Shown: positions 56,361 to 64,000, numbered from the stretch's first letter. The stretch is DNA of 64,000 bases from Shewanella jiangmenensis (GCF_018596335.1 NZ_JAHEPS010000001.1:372001-436000), one strand, 5' to 3'. Program-made: numbers and translations. The notes: generated by a model from the sequence alone, not told the origin.

Positions 56361-56993
56361 ATGGAACAGACAGAATTTATTATGATTTTATGGCTGGTGG
56401 GCGTGCTTGCCGAAGCCATGACCGGTGCCCTCGCCGCCGGGCGTAAACAGATGGACCTGTTTGGGGTGGTGATCATTGGGCTGGTTACCGCCATAGGTGG
56501 CGGCACCTTAAGGGACATGCTGCTTGGCAACTACCCGCTGGTGTGGATTGAAAACTGGCACTATTTGCTCGCCATCGCCGGCGCATCACTGCTGACTGTG
56601 CTGATTGCGCCGCTGATGCGCTATTTGAGTCGTCTCTTTTTGGCGATAGACGCGCTCGGGCTGGCGGTATTTTCGATTATCGGCGCCCAGAAAACTCTGA
56701 TGCTGGGCTACAGCCCTGTGGTCGCCATTGCCATGGGCGTGGTCACCGGCGTGTTTGGCGGCATTTTGCGGGACATACTGTGCAACGAAATTCCGCTGAT
56801 TTTCCGGCGCGAGTTTTACGCGCTGGCGTCGCTGCTCACCGCCGCTTTATATGTGCTGCTCGCGATGAGTGGCTTTGGCGGCTGGCCAAGTTTGCTTGGC
56901 TGCCTGTTTTTGGGCTTTGGTCTTAGGATGTGTGCCATCCGCTACCGCTGGTCGATGCCAACCTTCAACTACCAGAGTGAGCATCCACACTGA
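56361..56993 (+). CDS. TRIC-type cation channel family protein (UPF0126/YicG)
   Basis: The 210-residue protein has about seven membrane helices in two repeats, each with a GGG/GGxLRDxL signature: AIGGGTLRDMLLGNYP and VFGGILRDILCNEIP. It belongs to the prokaryotic TRIC family of trimeric monovalent-cation channels; in bacteria the role is unclear. It is a single-gene unit with a bidirectional terminator after it. Confidence 0.92.
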   Translation: MEQTEFIMILWLVGVLAEAMTGALAAGRKQMDLFGVVIIGLVTAIGGGTLRDMLLGNYPLVWIENWHYLLAIAGASLLTVLIAPLMRYLSRLFLAIDALGLAVFSIIGAQKTLMLGYSPVVAIAMGVVTGVFGGILRDILCNEIPLIFRREFYALASLLTAALYVLLAMSGFGGWPSLLGCLFLGFGLRMCAIRYRWSMPTFNYQSEHPH

Positions 56994-56994
56994 T

Positions 56995-57026
56995 AAAAAA
57001 ACGCCGGCAGTCCGGCGTTTTTTATT
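56995..57026. terminator. Bidirectional rho-independent terminator
   Basis: A stem of A6-CGCCGG with its complement, CAGT loop and T6 tail lies between the TRIC gene and convergent tpx. Confidence 0.93.
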
Positions 57027-57069
57027 GCTAAGCGCAGCTTGGTTGCCGCACAGCTAGGTTGCAGAAGCT

Positions 57070-57657
57070 TTATTCAGCGCTCGACTGCGCCGCGATTTCC
57101 TGCAGTGCTTTCAGCGCCGCATCGTAGTTTGGATGCTCGCTCACCTCGGCTACCAGTTCGCTGTATTTCAGCGTGCCTTCGGCATCGATAATAAAGATAC
57201 TGCGGGCGAGCAGGCCTTTATCTTCAATCAGCAGGCCATACTCATCGGCAAAATTGCGCCAAACCGCATCTGACAATACCTGAATGTTTTCAACCCCTTC
57301 TGCCTTGCAAAAGCGCTTTTGGGCGAACGGCAGATCGGTACTGATGGTCAGCATCACCACGTTGTGCGCATCAAACTTGCCCACTTCGTCGTTAAAGCGC
57401 TTGGTCTGCAGCGCGCACACGCCGGTATCCAGGCTCGGCACAGCGCTGATAAGCACGGTTTTGCCTTTGAAATCACTGAGCGCCACCGGCGTAAAAGAAT
57501 CATCCACCACCCGAAAGCCGGGGGCCATTTCACCCACAGCAGGCAAGCTTCCTGACAGGGCAACCGGGTTGCCGCCCATGGTCACAGTGGCGCGCTCGTT
57601 GGCGGCAACAGAGCCAATCATGGCCATCATCAATACAGGCAAAAGTTTTTTAAGCAT
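57070..57657 (-). CDS. tpx: Exported thiol peroxidase Tpx
   Basis: The 195-residue protein is an atypical 2-Cys peroxiredoxin of the Tpx class with peroxidatic Cys81 (PSLDTGVCALQ) and resolving Cys117 (KRFCKAEG). Unlike the 168-residue E. coli protein it begins with a signal peptide (MLKKLLPVLMMAMIGSVAA). It should reduce lipid or organic peroxides in the periplasm; its electron donor there is unknown. ATG 57657 has GGAGG 6 bases upstream and gives the signal; the upstream frame does not. Confidence 0.92.
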   Translation of the reverse strand: MLKKLLPVLMMAMIGSVAANERATVTMGGNPVALSGSLPAVGEMAPGFRVVDDSFTPVALSDFKGKTVLISAVPSLDTGVCALQTKRFNDEVGKFDAHNVVMLTISTDLPFAQKRFCKAEGVENIQVLSDAVWRNFADEYGLLIEDKGLLARSIFIIDAEGTLKYSELVAEVSEHPNYDAALKALQEIAAQSSAE

Positions 57658-57724
57658 GGTGTCCTCCCTAAAATCTGCCCCGAGTGTGTCAAAACTCACC
57701 GCAATTAACCAGCCCCTGAAATAC

Positions 57725-57752
57725 AAAAGGCCGGCAATTGCCGACCTTTTGC
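57725..57752 (-). terminator. Terminator-like hairpin after mscS
   Basis: AAAAGGCCGGC pairs with GCCGACCTTTT (one mismatch), AATT loop, between mscS and tpx on the minus strand. Confidence 0.75.
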
Positions 57753-57764
57753 TTAATCTGCGGT

Positions 57765-58592
57765 TTAGTTGGCCGCAGGCAGTTCTTTTACATGAATATC
57801 CATCTGCGGATACGGGATGTTGATGCCGTTGGCGTCGAGGGCATTTTTGATTTGCTCGACCAGCTCAAACTTGGCGCTCCAGTAGTCGCCGCCCTTAACC
57901 CATGGGCGAACCACAAAGTCGATGGAAGATGCACCGAGCTCGTTCAGGGCCACGGTATAGGCAGGGTCCTTCAGCACGAACTTGCTGTTATCCAGAATGT
58001 CGCAAAGTACTTTTTTGGTCTTGGCGATGTCGGCATCGTAAGACACACCAATCACCAGATCCAGACGACGGGTGTCCATGGCTGAGTAGTTCACTATGGT
58101 GCCGTTCATGATGGACGAGTTGGGGGCGATGATCACCTTGTTGTCCGGGGTGCGCAGCTTGGTGGAGAAAATGGTGATTTCATCCACGGTACCGGCAATG
58201 CCGGCCGCTTCAATGTAGTCACCCACGCGGCAAGGACGGAACAGCACCATCAGCACGCCGGCGGCGAAGTTGGACAAAGAGCCCTGCAGCGCCAGACCCA
58301 CAGCCAGACCGGCGGCACCGATTACGGCCACCAGCGACGCGGTTTGTACCCCAATCTGCCCCAGGGTGGCAATGATGGTGAACACAAAGACGATGGCCCA
58401 GGCAAGGTTGGCCACGAAGGAGGTCACTGTCGGATCAACCTTACGGGCAGACATCAGCTTAACCGTGACTTTTTTCACCACGTTGGAGATGTACTTACCA
58501 ATCATGAAAATCAGGATGGCGAAAATCACCTTCATCCCGTAGGTCATGAGCAGCTCTGGTGCCTGATCGATCAATGTTTGGATATGTTCCAT
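57765..58592 (-). CDS. mscS: Small-conductance mechanosensitive channel MscS
   Basis: The 275-residue protein has three membrane helices, the pore-lining TM3 (GAAGLAVGLALQGSLSNFAA), and the beta domain (VGDYIEAAGIAGTVDEI). Length matches E. coli MscS (286). It releases solutes under hypo-osmotic shock. It lies upstream of tpx on the same strand with a hairpin between, so probably separately transcribed. Confidence 0.95.
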   Translation of the reverse strand: MEHIQTLIDQAPELLMTYGMKVIFAILIFMIGKYISNVVKKVTVKLMSARKVDPTVTSFVANLAWAIVFVFTIIATLGQIGVQTASLVAVIGAAGLAVGLALQGSLSNFAAGVLMVLFRPCRVGDYIEAAGIAGTVDEITIFSTKLRTPDNKVIIAPNSSIMNGTIVNYSAMDTRRLDLVIGVSYDADIAKTKKVLCDILDNSKFVLKDPAYTVALNELGASSIDFVVRPWVKGGDYWSAKFELVEQIKNALDANGINIPYPQMDIHVKELPAAN

Positions 58593-58625
58593 AAAAATAC
58601 TCCCTTAAAAAGTAAAAACACCTTG

Positions 58626-59228
58626 TTATTCAATATGTATCAAAATCTCTACCCGCCGATTTTGCTGCCGGCCTATGGGGGTTTCGTTGGAGGCGACCGG
58701 CTCGGATGCGCCGAATGACTCAAGCAGGATCCGCTGGCGTTCAATGCCAAAATCACCGCTGAGCACGGCGGCCACGTTTTCGGCCCGCTCGCGGGACAAG
58801 TGCCAGTTGGCTTCACTGGTGCCTATGATGTCCGTATGGCCACGCAGGACAATAGTCACCATTTGCCCCTTGAGCTGCTCAGCAACACGCGCCAGCAGCG
58901 CTGAGCTCTCCATGGACACATAAGCCGAGGCAAATTCAAAATACACTTTAGGTACTTCGGCGCCGCTGCAATCCGCCGGATACGGCGTTTGTTGGTCAGT
59001 CAGCATGCAAAGCGCTGTCGCCGACCCGGCCTGTGCTGAATGGCTGCCTGAATCACTGCTGGCAGCCTCAGCGGCGCAGCCGTTGGCGCTTACCGCTATA
59101 CCCACCGGAGTTGCCGGACAGGCATCCTTGAAGTCGGGAACACCATCGCCGTCCTCATCGGAATTTGCCACTGCAGGCAGGGCAAAGAGACAGCACAAAA
59201 GCAGAGCGGCAGAGTGCCATGCACGCAT
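58626..59228 (-). CDS. Periplasmic OmpA-like protein with thrombospondin type 3 repeat
   Basis: The 200-residue protein has a signal peptide (about 1-22, ending AVA), one calcium-binding type 3 repeat (DEDGDGVPDFKDACPATPVG), a Ser/Ala linker, and an OmpA C-terminal domain (about 90-200: IVLRGHTDIIG, LSRERAENVA, NRRVEILI). It should bind peptidoglycan. There is no beta-barrel and no lipobox, so it is probably soluble in the periplasm. Start at 59228 gives the signal. It is 33 bases upstream of mscS and may be cotranscribed. Confidence 0.87.
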   Translation of the reverse strand: MRAWHSAALLLCCLFALPAVANSDEDGDGVPDFKDACPATPVGIAVSANGCAAEAASSDSGSHSAQAGSATALCMLTDQQTPYPADCSGAEVPKVYFEFASAYVSMESSALLARVAEQLKGQMVTIVLRGHTDIIGTSEANWHLSRERAENVAAVLSGDFGIERQRILLESFGASEPVASNETPIGRQQNRRVEILIHIE

Positions 59229-59516
59229 AGTGAAATCCCAAGATGTGTGAACCTTGCGCCAAGCCGGGCTAAGGGTTGGTCGACTGACCAAACTTCAGCA
59301 TAGTCAAAAGACTGCGCTGTGGCATGGTCAAAAGACCCGGCGACAGCAAAGTTAACCGACACGGCTGTGGCATGAATGAAAGACAGGGCCAAACCCTGCT
59401 TGGGGATATTTTACTGCTTAATTCACAAAGAAAAAGCACTTTGTACGCCCAATAAAATTGAGCCAGCATTGAATACTGAAAATTCAGCCATTTGACTGAC
59501 AATACGCTACGACGGG

Positions 59517-60008
59517 TTAACTCAATGCGGAAGCGGACTGAAGCCCTGCCTGTTGCCACCAGGCATGCCAGTCACCAAGGCGGCAACGGGCAGGATCGCT
59601 GTCGGCAGCCTGTGCCCGCATTCCTGCGAGCAATCTGGCAAGCAACTCACGATCTTCTTCGTCATCCGAATCAAACAACGGCGCATAAAAGCTGCGGCGC
59701 TGCTCAAGGTTTAACTGGGTATCAAAACCACGGCGAATCCCGGCAAGACACAGGGCTCTGGCTTTGTAGCGGTGGCGCTCTATGGGGCCAAGCCCCAGCG
59801 CTGACGGGATGTGAGTGTAGAGCAAAATCAGCCCAAGCACTCCGGGCGGGCTTTGCTGCCAGTGTTCAAGCTCTCCTGCCTGCGCTTGACTAAGTAAAGC
59901 CTGCCAGAGCTCACGCACCTCGCTCGTGATAAACCCGCTTGTGACCTGCCCGCCTGCAAGGTCAATAGTGTTAGCCTGTTCTGACCATGAGCGTAAAAAG
60001 GCCTGCAT
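59517..60008 (-). CDS. DUF924-like protein
   Basis: The 163-residue protein looks like a diverged DUF924 member: WQQSPPGVLGLILLYTHIPS aligns with the usual W..P...LALILLLDQFPRN, RHRYKARALCLAGIRRG with the A.D..A segment, and FYAPLFDSDDEEDRELLARL with the Y.PFEHSED region. The typical N-terminal DFWFG is missing and replaced by AFLRSWSEQ. Function unknown; no signal or membrane helix. No strong terminator follows. Confidence 0.65.
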   Translation of the reverse strand: MQAFLRSWSEQANTIDLAGGQVTSGFITSEVRELWQALLSQAQAGELEHWQQSPPGVLGLILLYTHIPSALGLGPIERHRYKARALCLAGIRRGFDTQLNLEQRRSFYAPLFDSDDEEDRELLARLLAGMRAQAADSDPARCRLGDWHAWWQQAGLQSASALS

Positions 60009-60214
60009 CGGGTGCTCCGCACTGTGGATTTATGAGGATTACTGGACTGAAGGTGGTTAAAGGCTTAAAGCACGAAAACCACCTTGTAAGCTTATCAGCC
60101 CAGTGGCTCGGCAGATGCTCGACCTTGGTCTAACGGGCGCGCTCATGTGCTTTGCAGCCCTGAGCTTAAGTTAAACGAATCCCGAGCTTACCCAGCCCCA
60201 AGCTTGAACTTGAA

Positions 60215-60249
60215 CGCTGAATGCTGAATGCTGAATGCTGAATGCTGAA
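60215..60249. repeat. 7-bp tandem repeat, 5 units
   Basis: CGCTGAA followed by four identical TGCTGAA units. Immediately upstream are two CTTGAA units. The array is intergenic. Confidence 0.9.
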
Positions 60250-60302
60250 TTTTTAGAGGCGAAGCGGCTGCACATCCGCAAATAACTTAATGTATCAAAA
60301 CA

Positions 60303-60327
60303 AAAAAGCGGCCTTGGGCCGCTTTTG
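60303..60327 (-). terminator. Rho-independent terminator of the DUF4136 gene
   Basis: A stem of AAAAGCGGCC with TTG loop; on the minus strand it ends in a T-run. Confidence 0.9.
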
Positions 60328-60347
60328 TTATCACCTGATGTCCGGCG

Positions 60348-60908
60348 TTATTTTACGTCCGGCTTAGGTGGATAGTTCATCATCACGCTGCTGATGGCTT
60401 CGCGCACTTTGGCCTCACGCTCCTGCGGGGTGTTTTTGTCACGGATGGTGTCGGCCACCGAGCCGCGCCACACCAGGCGACCAGACTTGTTGTCCACCAG
60501 ATCCACAATCAGGGTGCCCACTTCATATTCGCGCACTGTGGTCTGGGTTTGCATCTGACCGCCCCAGCCCCAACCCGGGCCCCAGTATGGGTTGTAGCCA
60601 TAGTTGGTGTTGAAGGTGTCGACATTGATTTTTTTATCTACCTTGGTCAGGTAGTTAACCAACATATCGGCACTGCCGGTTTCGGATTTGGTAAAACCTT
60701 TTTGGTTCAGCTCAGCTTCAATGGCGTCGCGCACGCGCTGATCCATCAAACCGTCCAGATGGTAGCCTGTTTCATCGTTTTTCTTTTCTACCCAGGCGTA
60801 GGTTTTGTATTGGGTAAAGCTTGCAGCCGGGTCAAAATCCCAGTTGGTAGACATACTTGAGCACGCGCTCAATGCCAGCACCGCGGCGGCAATAATTAAC
60901 TTTTTCAT
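60348..60908 (-). CDS. DUF4136 lipoprotein
   Basis: The 186-residue product has a lipobox (LSAC, Cys16) and the DUF4136 fold: the start WDFDPAASFTQYKTYAWV, the middle VRDAIEAELNQKGF and the end SGRLVWRGSVADTI. DUF4136 proteins are outer-envelope lipoproteins of unknown role. A Tyr/Gly/Trp-rich loop (YNPYWGPGWGWGG) lies at about 113-125. Start at 60908 gives the lipoprotein signal. It diverges from the Fur-box gene. Confidence 0.9.
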   Translation of the reverse strand: MKKLIIAAAVLALSACSSMSTNWDFDPAASFTQYKTYAWVEKKNDETGYHLDGLMDQRVRDAIEAELNQKGFTKSETGSADMLVNYLTKVDKKINVDTFNTNYGYNPYWGPGWGWGGQMQTQTTVREYEVGTLIVDLVDNKSGRLVWRGSVADTIRDKNTPQEREAKVREAISSVMMNYPPKPDVK

Positions 60909-61043
60909 CGATACGTTCCCCTGATTGCTCACTGTCGTCTATGACAGCTGCTCCTTTAATTGGTTTCAGCTTAACTGCCAATTCTGTGACTAACAACTGA
61001 AAAATCTCATCATTTAGCACCACATCTTGACCAGCACAATCAT

Positions 61044-61062
61044 TTTAATAATAATCATTATC
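61044..61062. promoter_or_regulatory. Fur box
   Basis: The 19 bases match 16 of 19 positions of the E. coli Fur consensus GATAATGATAATCATTATC. The site lies 28-47 bases before the membrane protein start, the normal position for repression by Fe-Fur. Confidence 0.85.
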
Positions 61063-61090
61063 AATTAATCAAGGCAAGGGAGTTTGCTGT

Positions 61091-61414
61091 ATGTACTGGT
61101 TTATTGCCGCCATTGTGATTGCATCTGCGGTGTTTATGTTTGCGCCGGCCTCCCCCAAGGTCACGGCTGAGGTGAGTACCAAAAACACCACTGCCAGCCC
61201 GGCGCTGCTGTTAGTGGCGCTGGCCGTCACCATCTGGCTGTTGGCAACGCAGATAACCGCAGACAAACTGCTGCCGGCGTCGCTGACACTGGCCATGCTT
61301 GCCACCACAGCGACTTTGTCACTCACAACGCTTCGCCGCTTTATGCTGCCCACCGCAGCGCTGACCGCACTGCTGCTAGTCCTTAATCTGCTGCAGATGT
61401 TTTTCCGCTTTTAG
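61091..61414 (+). CDS. Small membrane protein under Fur control
   Basis: This 107-residue protein has about four hydrophobic helices (roughly 2-17, 37-54, 60-77, 85-104), a short hydrophilic loop after the first, and no motif I recognise. A Fur box lies directly upstream, so expression should rise when iron is scarce. A short terminator follows, so it is a single-gene unit. AAGGGA lies before the ATG. Possible roles in iron or haem handling are guesses from regulation only. Confidence 0.8.
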   Translation: MYWFIAAIVIASAVFMFAPASPKVTAEVSTKNTTASPALLLVALAVTIWLLATQITADKLLPASLTLAMLATTATLSLTTLRRFMLPTAALTALLLVLNLLQMFFRF

Positions 61415-61454
61415 CGCTATCGGTTACCAACTACCACTGGCGCTACGACGACTC

Positions 61455-61478
61455 AAGGCCACCTGCGGGTGGCTTTTT
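61455..61478 (+). terminator. Rho-independent terminator
   Basis: GCCACC, TGCG loop, GGTGGC, then T5, extended by A-T pairs. Confidence 0.85.
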
Positions 61479-61568
61479 GTCGTTGTCATACAAGCCAAAG
61501 CGCGCCCTACTCTGGTAGACTGCAAAGAGATAAACCCATAAAAAGCAAAATCCGAAGCAGAGTCCAAG

Positions 61569-61898
61569 ATGAGAATCGATCCGAACGTGTTACTGGTCTA
61601 CAGCACAGACAAGGGCAGAATCGATGAGCCCAAAGCCGAAGCCGAAGTGCCCAAAGGGGATGGCATAGTGCGCATCCACCGCGACAGCAAAGGCCGCAAG
61701 GGCAAGGGTGTGAGTATTATCAGCGGCCTTGGGCTGGACAGCGCCGCGCTGAAAGAGCTGGCGCAAAAGCTTAAAAAGCAGTGCGGCTGCGGCGGCACTG
61801 TCAAAGATTTCGATATCGAAGTGCAAACCGACAATCGGGAACAACTTAAATCCTTACTTGAAAAGCAAGGATTTACGGTAAAACTCGCCGGAGGATAA
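61569..61898 (+). CDS. yciH: SUI1/eIF1 family protein YciH
   Basis: The 109-residue protein has the SUI1 core, with [15 protein letters not shown] [39 protein letters not shown] and [17 protein letters not shown]. coli YciH is a stress-related initiation-fidelity factor that acts at the ribosomal P site. It sits 2 bases before yqgE, so yciH, yqgE and ruvX are probably one operon. Confidence 0.93.
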   Translation: MRIDPNVLLVYSTDKGRIDEPKAEAEVPKGDGIVRIHRDSKGRKGKGVSIISGLGLDSAALKELAQKLKKQCGCGGTVKDFDIEVQTDNREQLKSLLEKQGFTVKLAGG

Positions 61899-61900
61899 TC

Positions 61901-62470
61901 ATGCCGATGGACAGCCTGAAAAACCATTTCCTGATTGCCATGCCAAGCCTTAACGATGGCTTTTTTGACCGCTCAGTCATTTATCTGTGCGAGCATGATG
62001 CCAAAGGCGCCATGGGCATTATCATCAACCGCCCGGTCGGTATGACCATTGAAGAGCTGCTGACCCAGCTGGATATGTTGCCGGAGGAAGGGGTACTGCT
62101 TGGCAAAACCGCCGAGCAGGTATTGGTGGGCGGACCGGTCAATCCCGAGCGCGGCTTTGTGCTGCACACGGCCCAGGAAGGCTGGGCCAACTCGAGCAAA
62201 CTCACCGATGAGCTGATGCTGACCACCTCCCGCGACATTCTCTCATCCCTTGGCACCCACAAGGCGCCGAAGGATTTTGTGGTGGCCCTTGGCTACGCGG
62301 GCTGGAGCGCCGGTCAACTGGAGCAGGAGCTTGCCGACAACAGCTGGCTTACTATTCCGGCCACCGACGACATTCTGTTTGATTTACCCCACGAAGAGCG
62401 CTGGCTCAGAGCCAGTAAAAACTTAGGCTTTGAACTGTGGCAAATCTCCAGCCAGACAGGGCATGCCTGA
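61901..62470 (+). CDS. yqgE: YqgE/AlgH family protein
   Basis: The 189-residue protein is UPF0301 (YqgE/AlgH), with [39 protein letters not shown] and [16 protein letters not shown]. Function is not established. GGAGG lies 6 bases before the ATG. Its stop overlaps the ruvX start (TGATG), the conserved yqgE-yqgF pair. Confidence 0.96.
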   Translation: MPMDSLKNHFLIAMPSLNDGFFDRSVIYLCEHDAKGAMGIIINRPVGMTIEELLTQLDMLPEEGVLLGKTAEQVLVGGPVNPERGFVLHTAQEGWANSSKLTDELMLTTSRDILSSLGTHKAPKDFVVALGYAGWSAGQLEQELADNSWLTIPATDDILFDLPHEERWLRASKNLGFELWQISSQTGHA

Positions 62471-62889
62471 TGAGTACCGTACTTGGATTTGACTTTGGCA
62501 CCAAGAGCATAGGTGTTGCAGTAGGCCAGTCCATCACCGGCAGTGCCAACCCGCTGACGTCCATCAAGGCGGTCGATGGCATCCCCAACTGGGATGACAT
62601 AGGTAAGCTTATCAATGAATGGAAACCAGATTTGCTGGTCGTCGGCCTACCGCTCAATATGGACGGCACCGAGCAGGAAATGACCCAGCGCGCGCGCAAG
62701 TTCGGCAATCGCCTTAATGGCCGCTTCGGCATCAAGATTGCGACGGTTGATGAGCGCCTGACCACGGCTGACGCCAAGGCGCGGCTGTTTGAACTTGGCG
62801 GCTTCAAGGCGCTGACCAAGGGCCAGGTTGATGCGGTATCTGCGGTGTTGATTGTCGAAAGTTACTTTGAAAATCAATACAGTGCTTAA
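62470..62889 (+). CDS. ruvX: Putative pre-16S rRNA nuclease / Holliday junction resolvase RuvX (YqgF)
   Basis: The 139-residue RNase H-fold protein has [14 protein letters not shown] with Asp8, the middle [16 protein letters not shown] and the motif [12 protein letters not shown]. YqgF is essential in E. coli and processes the 16S rRNA 5' end; a resolvase role has also been proposed. Start at 62470 overlaps the yqgE stop. A bidirectional terminator follows. Confidence 0.95.
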   Translation: MSTVLGFDFGTKSIGVAVGQSITGSANPLTSIKAVDGIPNWDDIGKLINEWKPDLLVVGLPLNMDGTEQEMTQRARKFGNRLNGRFGIKIATVDERLTTADAKARLFELGGFKALTKGQVDAVSAVLIVESYFENQYSA

Positions 62890-62935
62890 CGTTTAAGCCT
62901 AAACGGTGCTTAAGATTAAGTTATCAATGACGCAT

Positions 62936-62963
62936 AAAAAACGCCGCAACAGCGGCGTTTTTA
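62936..62963. terminator. Bidirectional rho-independent terminator
   Basis: A stem of A5-CGCCGC with its complement, AACA loop and T5 tail between ruvX and the convergent peroxidase gene. Confidence 0.93.
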
Positions 62964-62969
62964 CTTTTA

Positions 62970-63599
62970 TCACAGCGCCTTTGGCAGCATGGCTTCGATT
63001 GCGGCGCGAAGCTCGGCGCTGTCCGGCGTTACCCGTGAACTGAACGACTCCACCTTTTCGCCGTCAGCAGAAACCAGGTACTTGTAAAAATTCCACTTGG
63101 GTGAGCCTGCCTTGTCGCCAAGGTACGCAAACACAGGATTGACATCACCGCCACGCACCGCAGAGGTTGCGAGCATGGTAAAGGTCACGCCGTAGTTGAG
63201 GTAACACACCTTGGCGGTGTCTTTCTCATCATTTTCTTCCTGAAAGAAGTCATCGGACGGAAAGCCCACCAGCACCAGACCACGAGGGCCAAACTCCTGA
63301 TTGAGCTGCTCTAACGCCTTGAACTGCGGCGTAAAACCACAGTTACTGGCGGTGTTCACAAACAGCACGGTTTTGCCGGCGGCAATATCACACAGGTTTA
63401 CCGACTCGCTCGAATGCAGCTTTCGAAATTCGTGGTTAAGGTAAGCCGGGCAAGTGCCGCTGGCAGCTTTTGAACCTGCATCAGCAGCGGCATCAGACGC
63501 AGAATCAGCAGCCGTCGCGTCAGCGGCAAAGGCGGACGGCACTCCAAATCCAAAGGCAAAAGCGGCAACAACAGCGGATGACAGTATCAGGCGGCGCAT
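62970..63599 (-). CDS. Exported glutathione peroxidase family protein
   Basis: The 209-residue protein has a signal peptide (about 1-27, ending AFA) and an Ala/Asp/Ser-rich spacer, then a glutathione peroxidase domain with Cys87 in VNTASNCGFTPQFKALEQL, the GFPSDDF segment and KWNFYKYLV. It is a Cys, not selenocysteine, enzyme. It should reduce peroxides in the periplasm; most GPx proteins of this class use thioredoxin, so the donor is unclear. ATG 63599 has GGGAG upstream and gives the signal. Confidence 0.9.
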   Translation of the reverse strand: MRRLILSSAVVAAFAFGFGVPSAFAADATAADSASDAAADAGSKAASGTCPAYLNHEFRKLHSSESVNLCDIAAGKTVLFVNTASNCGFTPQFKALEQLNQEFGPRGLVLVGFPSDDFFQEENDEKDTAKVCYLNYGVTFTMLATSAVRGGDVNPVFAYLGDKAGSPKWNFYKYLVSADGEKVESFSSRVTPDSAELRAAIEAMLPKAL

Positions 63600-63682
63600 G
63601 CTAACTCCCAAAATCGAATGCAATAAATGGCGAACGCAACAGCATCTTTAACAAAATTACGGCGACGCCAGCGAGGCGGATC

Positions 63683-63710
63683 AAAAAACCAGGCCCGGGC
63701 CTGGTTTTTT
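63683..63710. terminator. Perfect 28-bp palindromic terminator after pilU
   Basis: AAAAAACCAGGCCC and its exact complement with no intervening bases. It works as a terminator on either strand and follows pilU on the minus strand. Confidence 0.9.
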
Positions 63711-63725
63711 ATCGTTTGACGCCAA

Positions 63726-64000
63726 TCAGTCCATATCGAGGGTCACGCCCTCAAGGAAGCCTGAGCCACCATTGTCGGAGCCGGCAAGCTTAATCATCAG
63801 GCGCAAATCGTTTGGCGAGTCGGCGTGATGCAGCGCGTCGGCGTAACTGATTTCCCCTTCCTGATACAGCTTGAACAGCGCCTGGTCGAAGGTCTGCATC
63901 CCCTGCTCGTTCGACTTGGCCATGGTGTCTTTAAGCAGATGCAGCTCGTTTTTCTGAATAATGCTCGACACCCTCGGGGTGTTAATCAGAATTTCAATCG
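63726..64000 (-). CDS. pilU: Type IV pilus retraction ATPase PilU, C-terminal end (partial)
   Basis: The frame is open to the edge of the window. The visible 91 residues match the PilU C-terminus: INTPRVSSIIQKNELHLLKD, then TMAKSNEQGMQTFDQALFKL, a Tyr-Glu-rich turn, and the tail NDLRLMIKLAG. PilU is the PilT paralogue that helps retract type IV pili and drives twitching. The ATPase core is outside the window. Its termination signal is the palindrome at 63683-63710. Confidence 0.93.
   Translation of the reverse strand, partial: IEILINTPRVSSIIQKNELHLLKDTMAKSNEQGMQTFDQALFKLYQEGEISYADALHHADSPNDLRLMIKLAGSDNGGSGFLEGVTLDMD

Larger units (their letters stand above)
60009..60347. other. Gene-free region between DUF924-like and DUF4136 genes
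   Basis: It contains a 7-bp tandem repeat (listed), the DUF4136-gene terminator and about 190 bases of ordinary sequence. No gene is seen. Confidence 0.6.

Noticed and set aside
59297..59390. Repeated GTCAAAAGAC/GCTGTGGCATG motifs upstream of the OmpA-like gene
   Set aside because: Three partial copies at irregular spacing can be seen, but similarity is too patchy to call a repeat array or operator set.

Overview
The window is ordinary chromosomal DNA from a gammaproteobacterium, almost certainly a Shewanella; the GC level and gene content would fit S. amazonensis or a close relative, though species is inference. The case rests on the lactate cluster lldP - FAD/Fe-S D-lactate dehydrogenase - lldE - lldF - lldG, the six-gene glycogen operon malQ-glgB-glgX-glgP-glgC-glgA followed by a GGDEF/EAL protein, sodium-type flagellar stator genes pomAB beside thiI, xseB-ispA-dxs, and an enterobacterial-like gcvA-ygdD-rlmM block. 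I see no phage, insertion sequence, CRISPR array, rRNA or tRNA.

Layout. 1-6.8 kb: the 3' end of ppnN overlapping xni, a DUF3192 protein, a large secreted S9 peptidase, NAD-type isocitrate dehydrogenase and a lipoprotein cyclophilin. 6.9-10.7 kb: gcvA, an alpha/beta hydrolase, ygdD (DUF423) and rlmM on the minus strand, with a small secreted protein diverging from gcvA. 10.8-19.2 kb: thiI, pomAB, then xseB-ispA-dxs (isoprenoid supply), grpE behind a near-consensus sigma-32 promoter, and nadK. 19.2-27.6 kb: lactate uptake and oxidation. 27.7-33.1 kb: a secreted TonB-C/TPR protein, a MATE exporter, a CobW-type GTPase and a DEAD-box helicase. 33.3-49.8 kb: a 1050-residue membrane GGDEF/EAL protein and the glycogen operon, which reads from one promoter upstream of malQ. 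50-64 kb: iron-containing alcohol dehydrogenase, an orphan 120-residue protein, nhaC, a lipoprotein with 11-residue repeats, a thioesterase, threonine aldolase, a TRIC-type channel, exported thiol peroxidase, MscS, OmpA-like, DUF924-like and DUF4136 proteins, a Fur-box-controlled small membrane protein, yciH, yqgE-ruvX, an exported glutathione peroxidase, and the 3' end of pilU.

How the genes fit together. Lactate enters by LldP and is oxidised at the membrane by the D-lactate enzyme and by LldEFG, feeding quinones; acetate- and pyruvate-derived carbon meets isocitrate dehydrogenase; surplus hexose is stored and mobilised by the glycogen operon. No new multi-gene system stands out. The observations most worth following are a strong Fur box in front of an unknown 107-residue membrane protein, an unusual recurrence of short-period (7-15 bp) tandem repeats both between genes and in protein linkers (including a 14-unit, 11-bp-period array upstream of nhaC and a 14-bp array running into the glgA stop codon), a lipoprotein built of 11-residue repeats, and a CTAAT palindrome that marks a likely GcvA operator.
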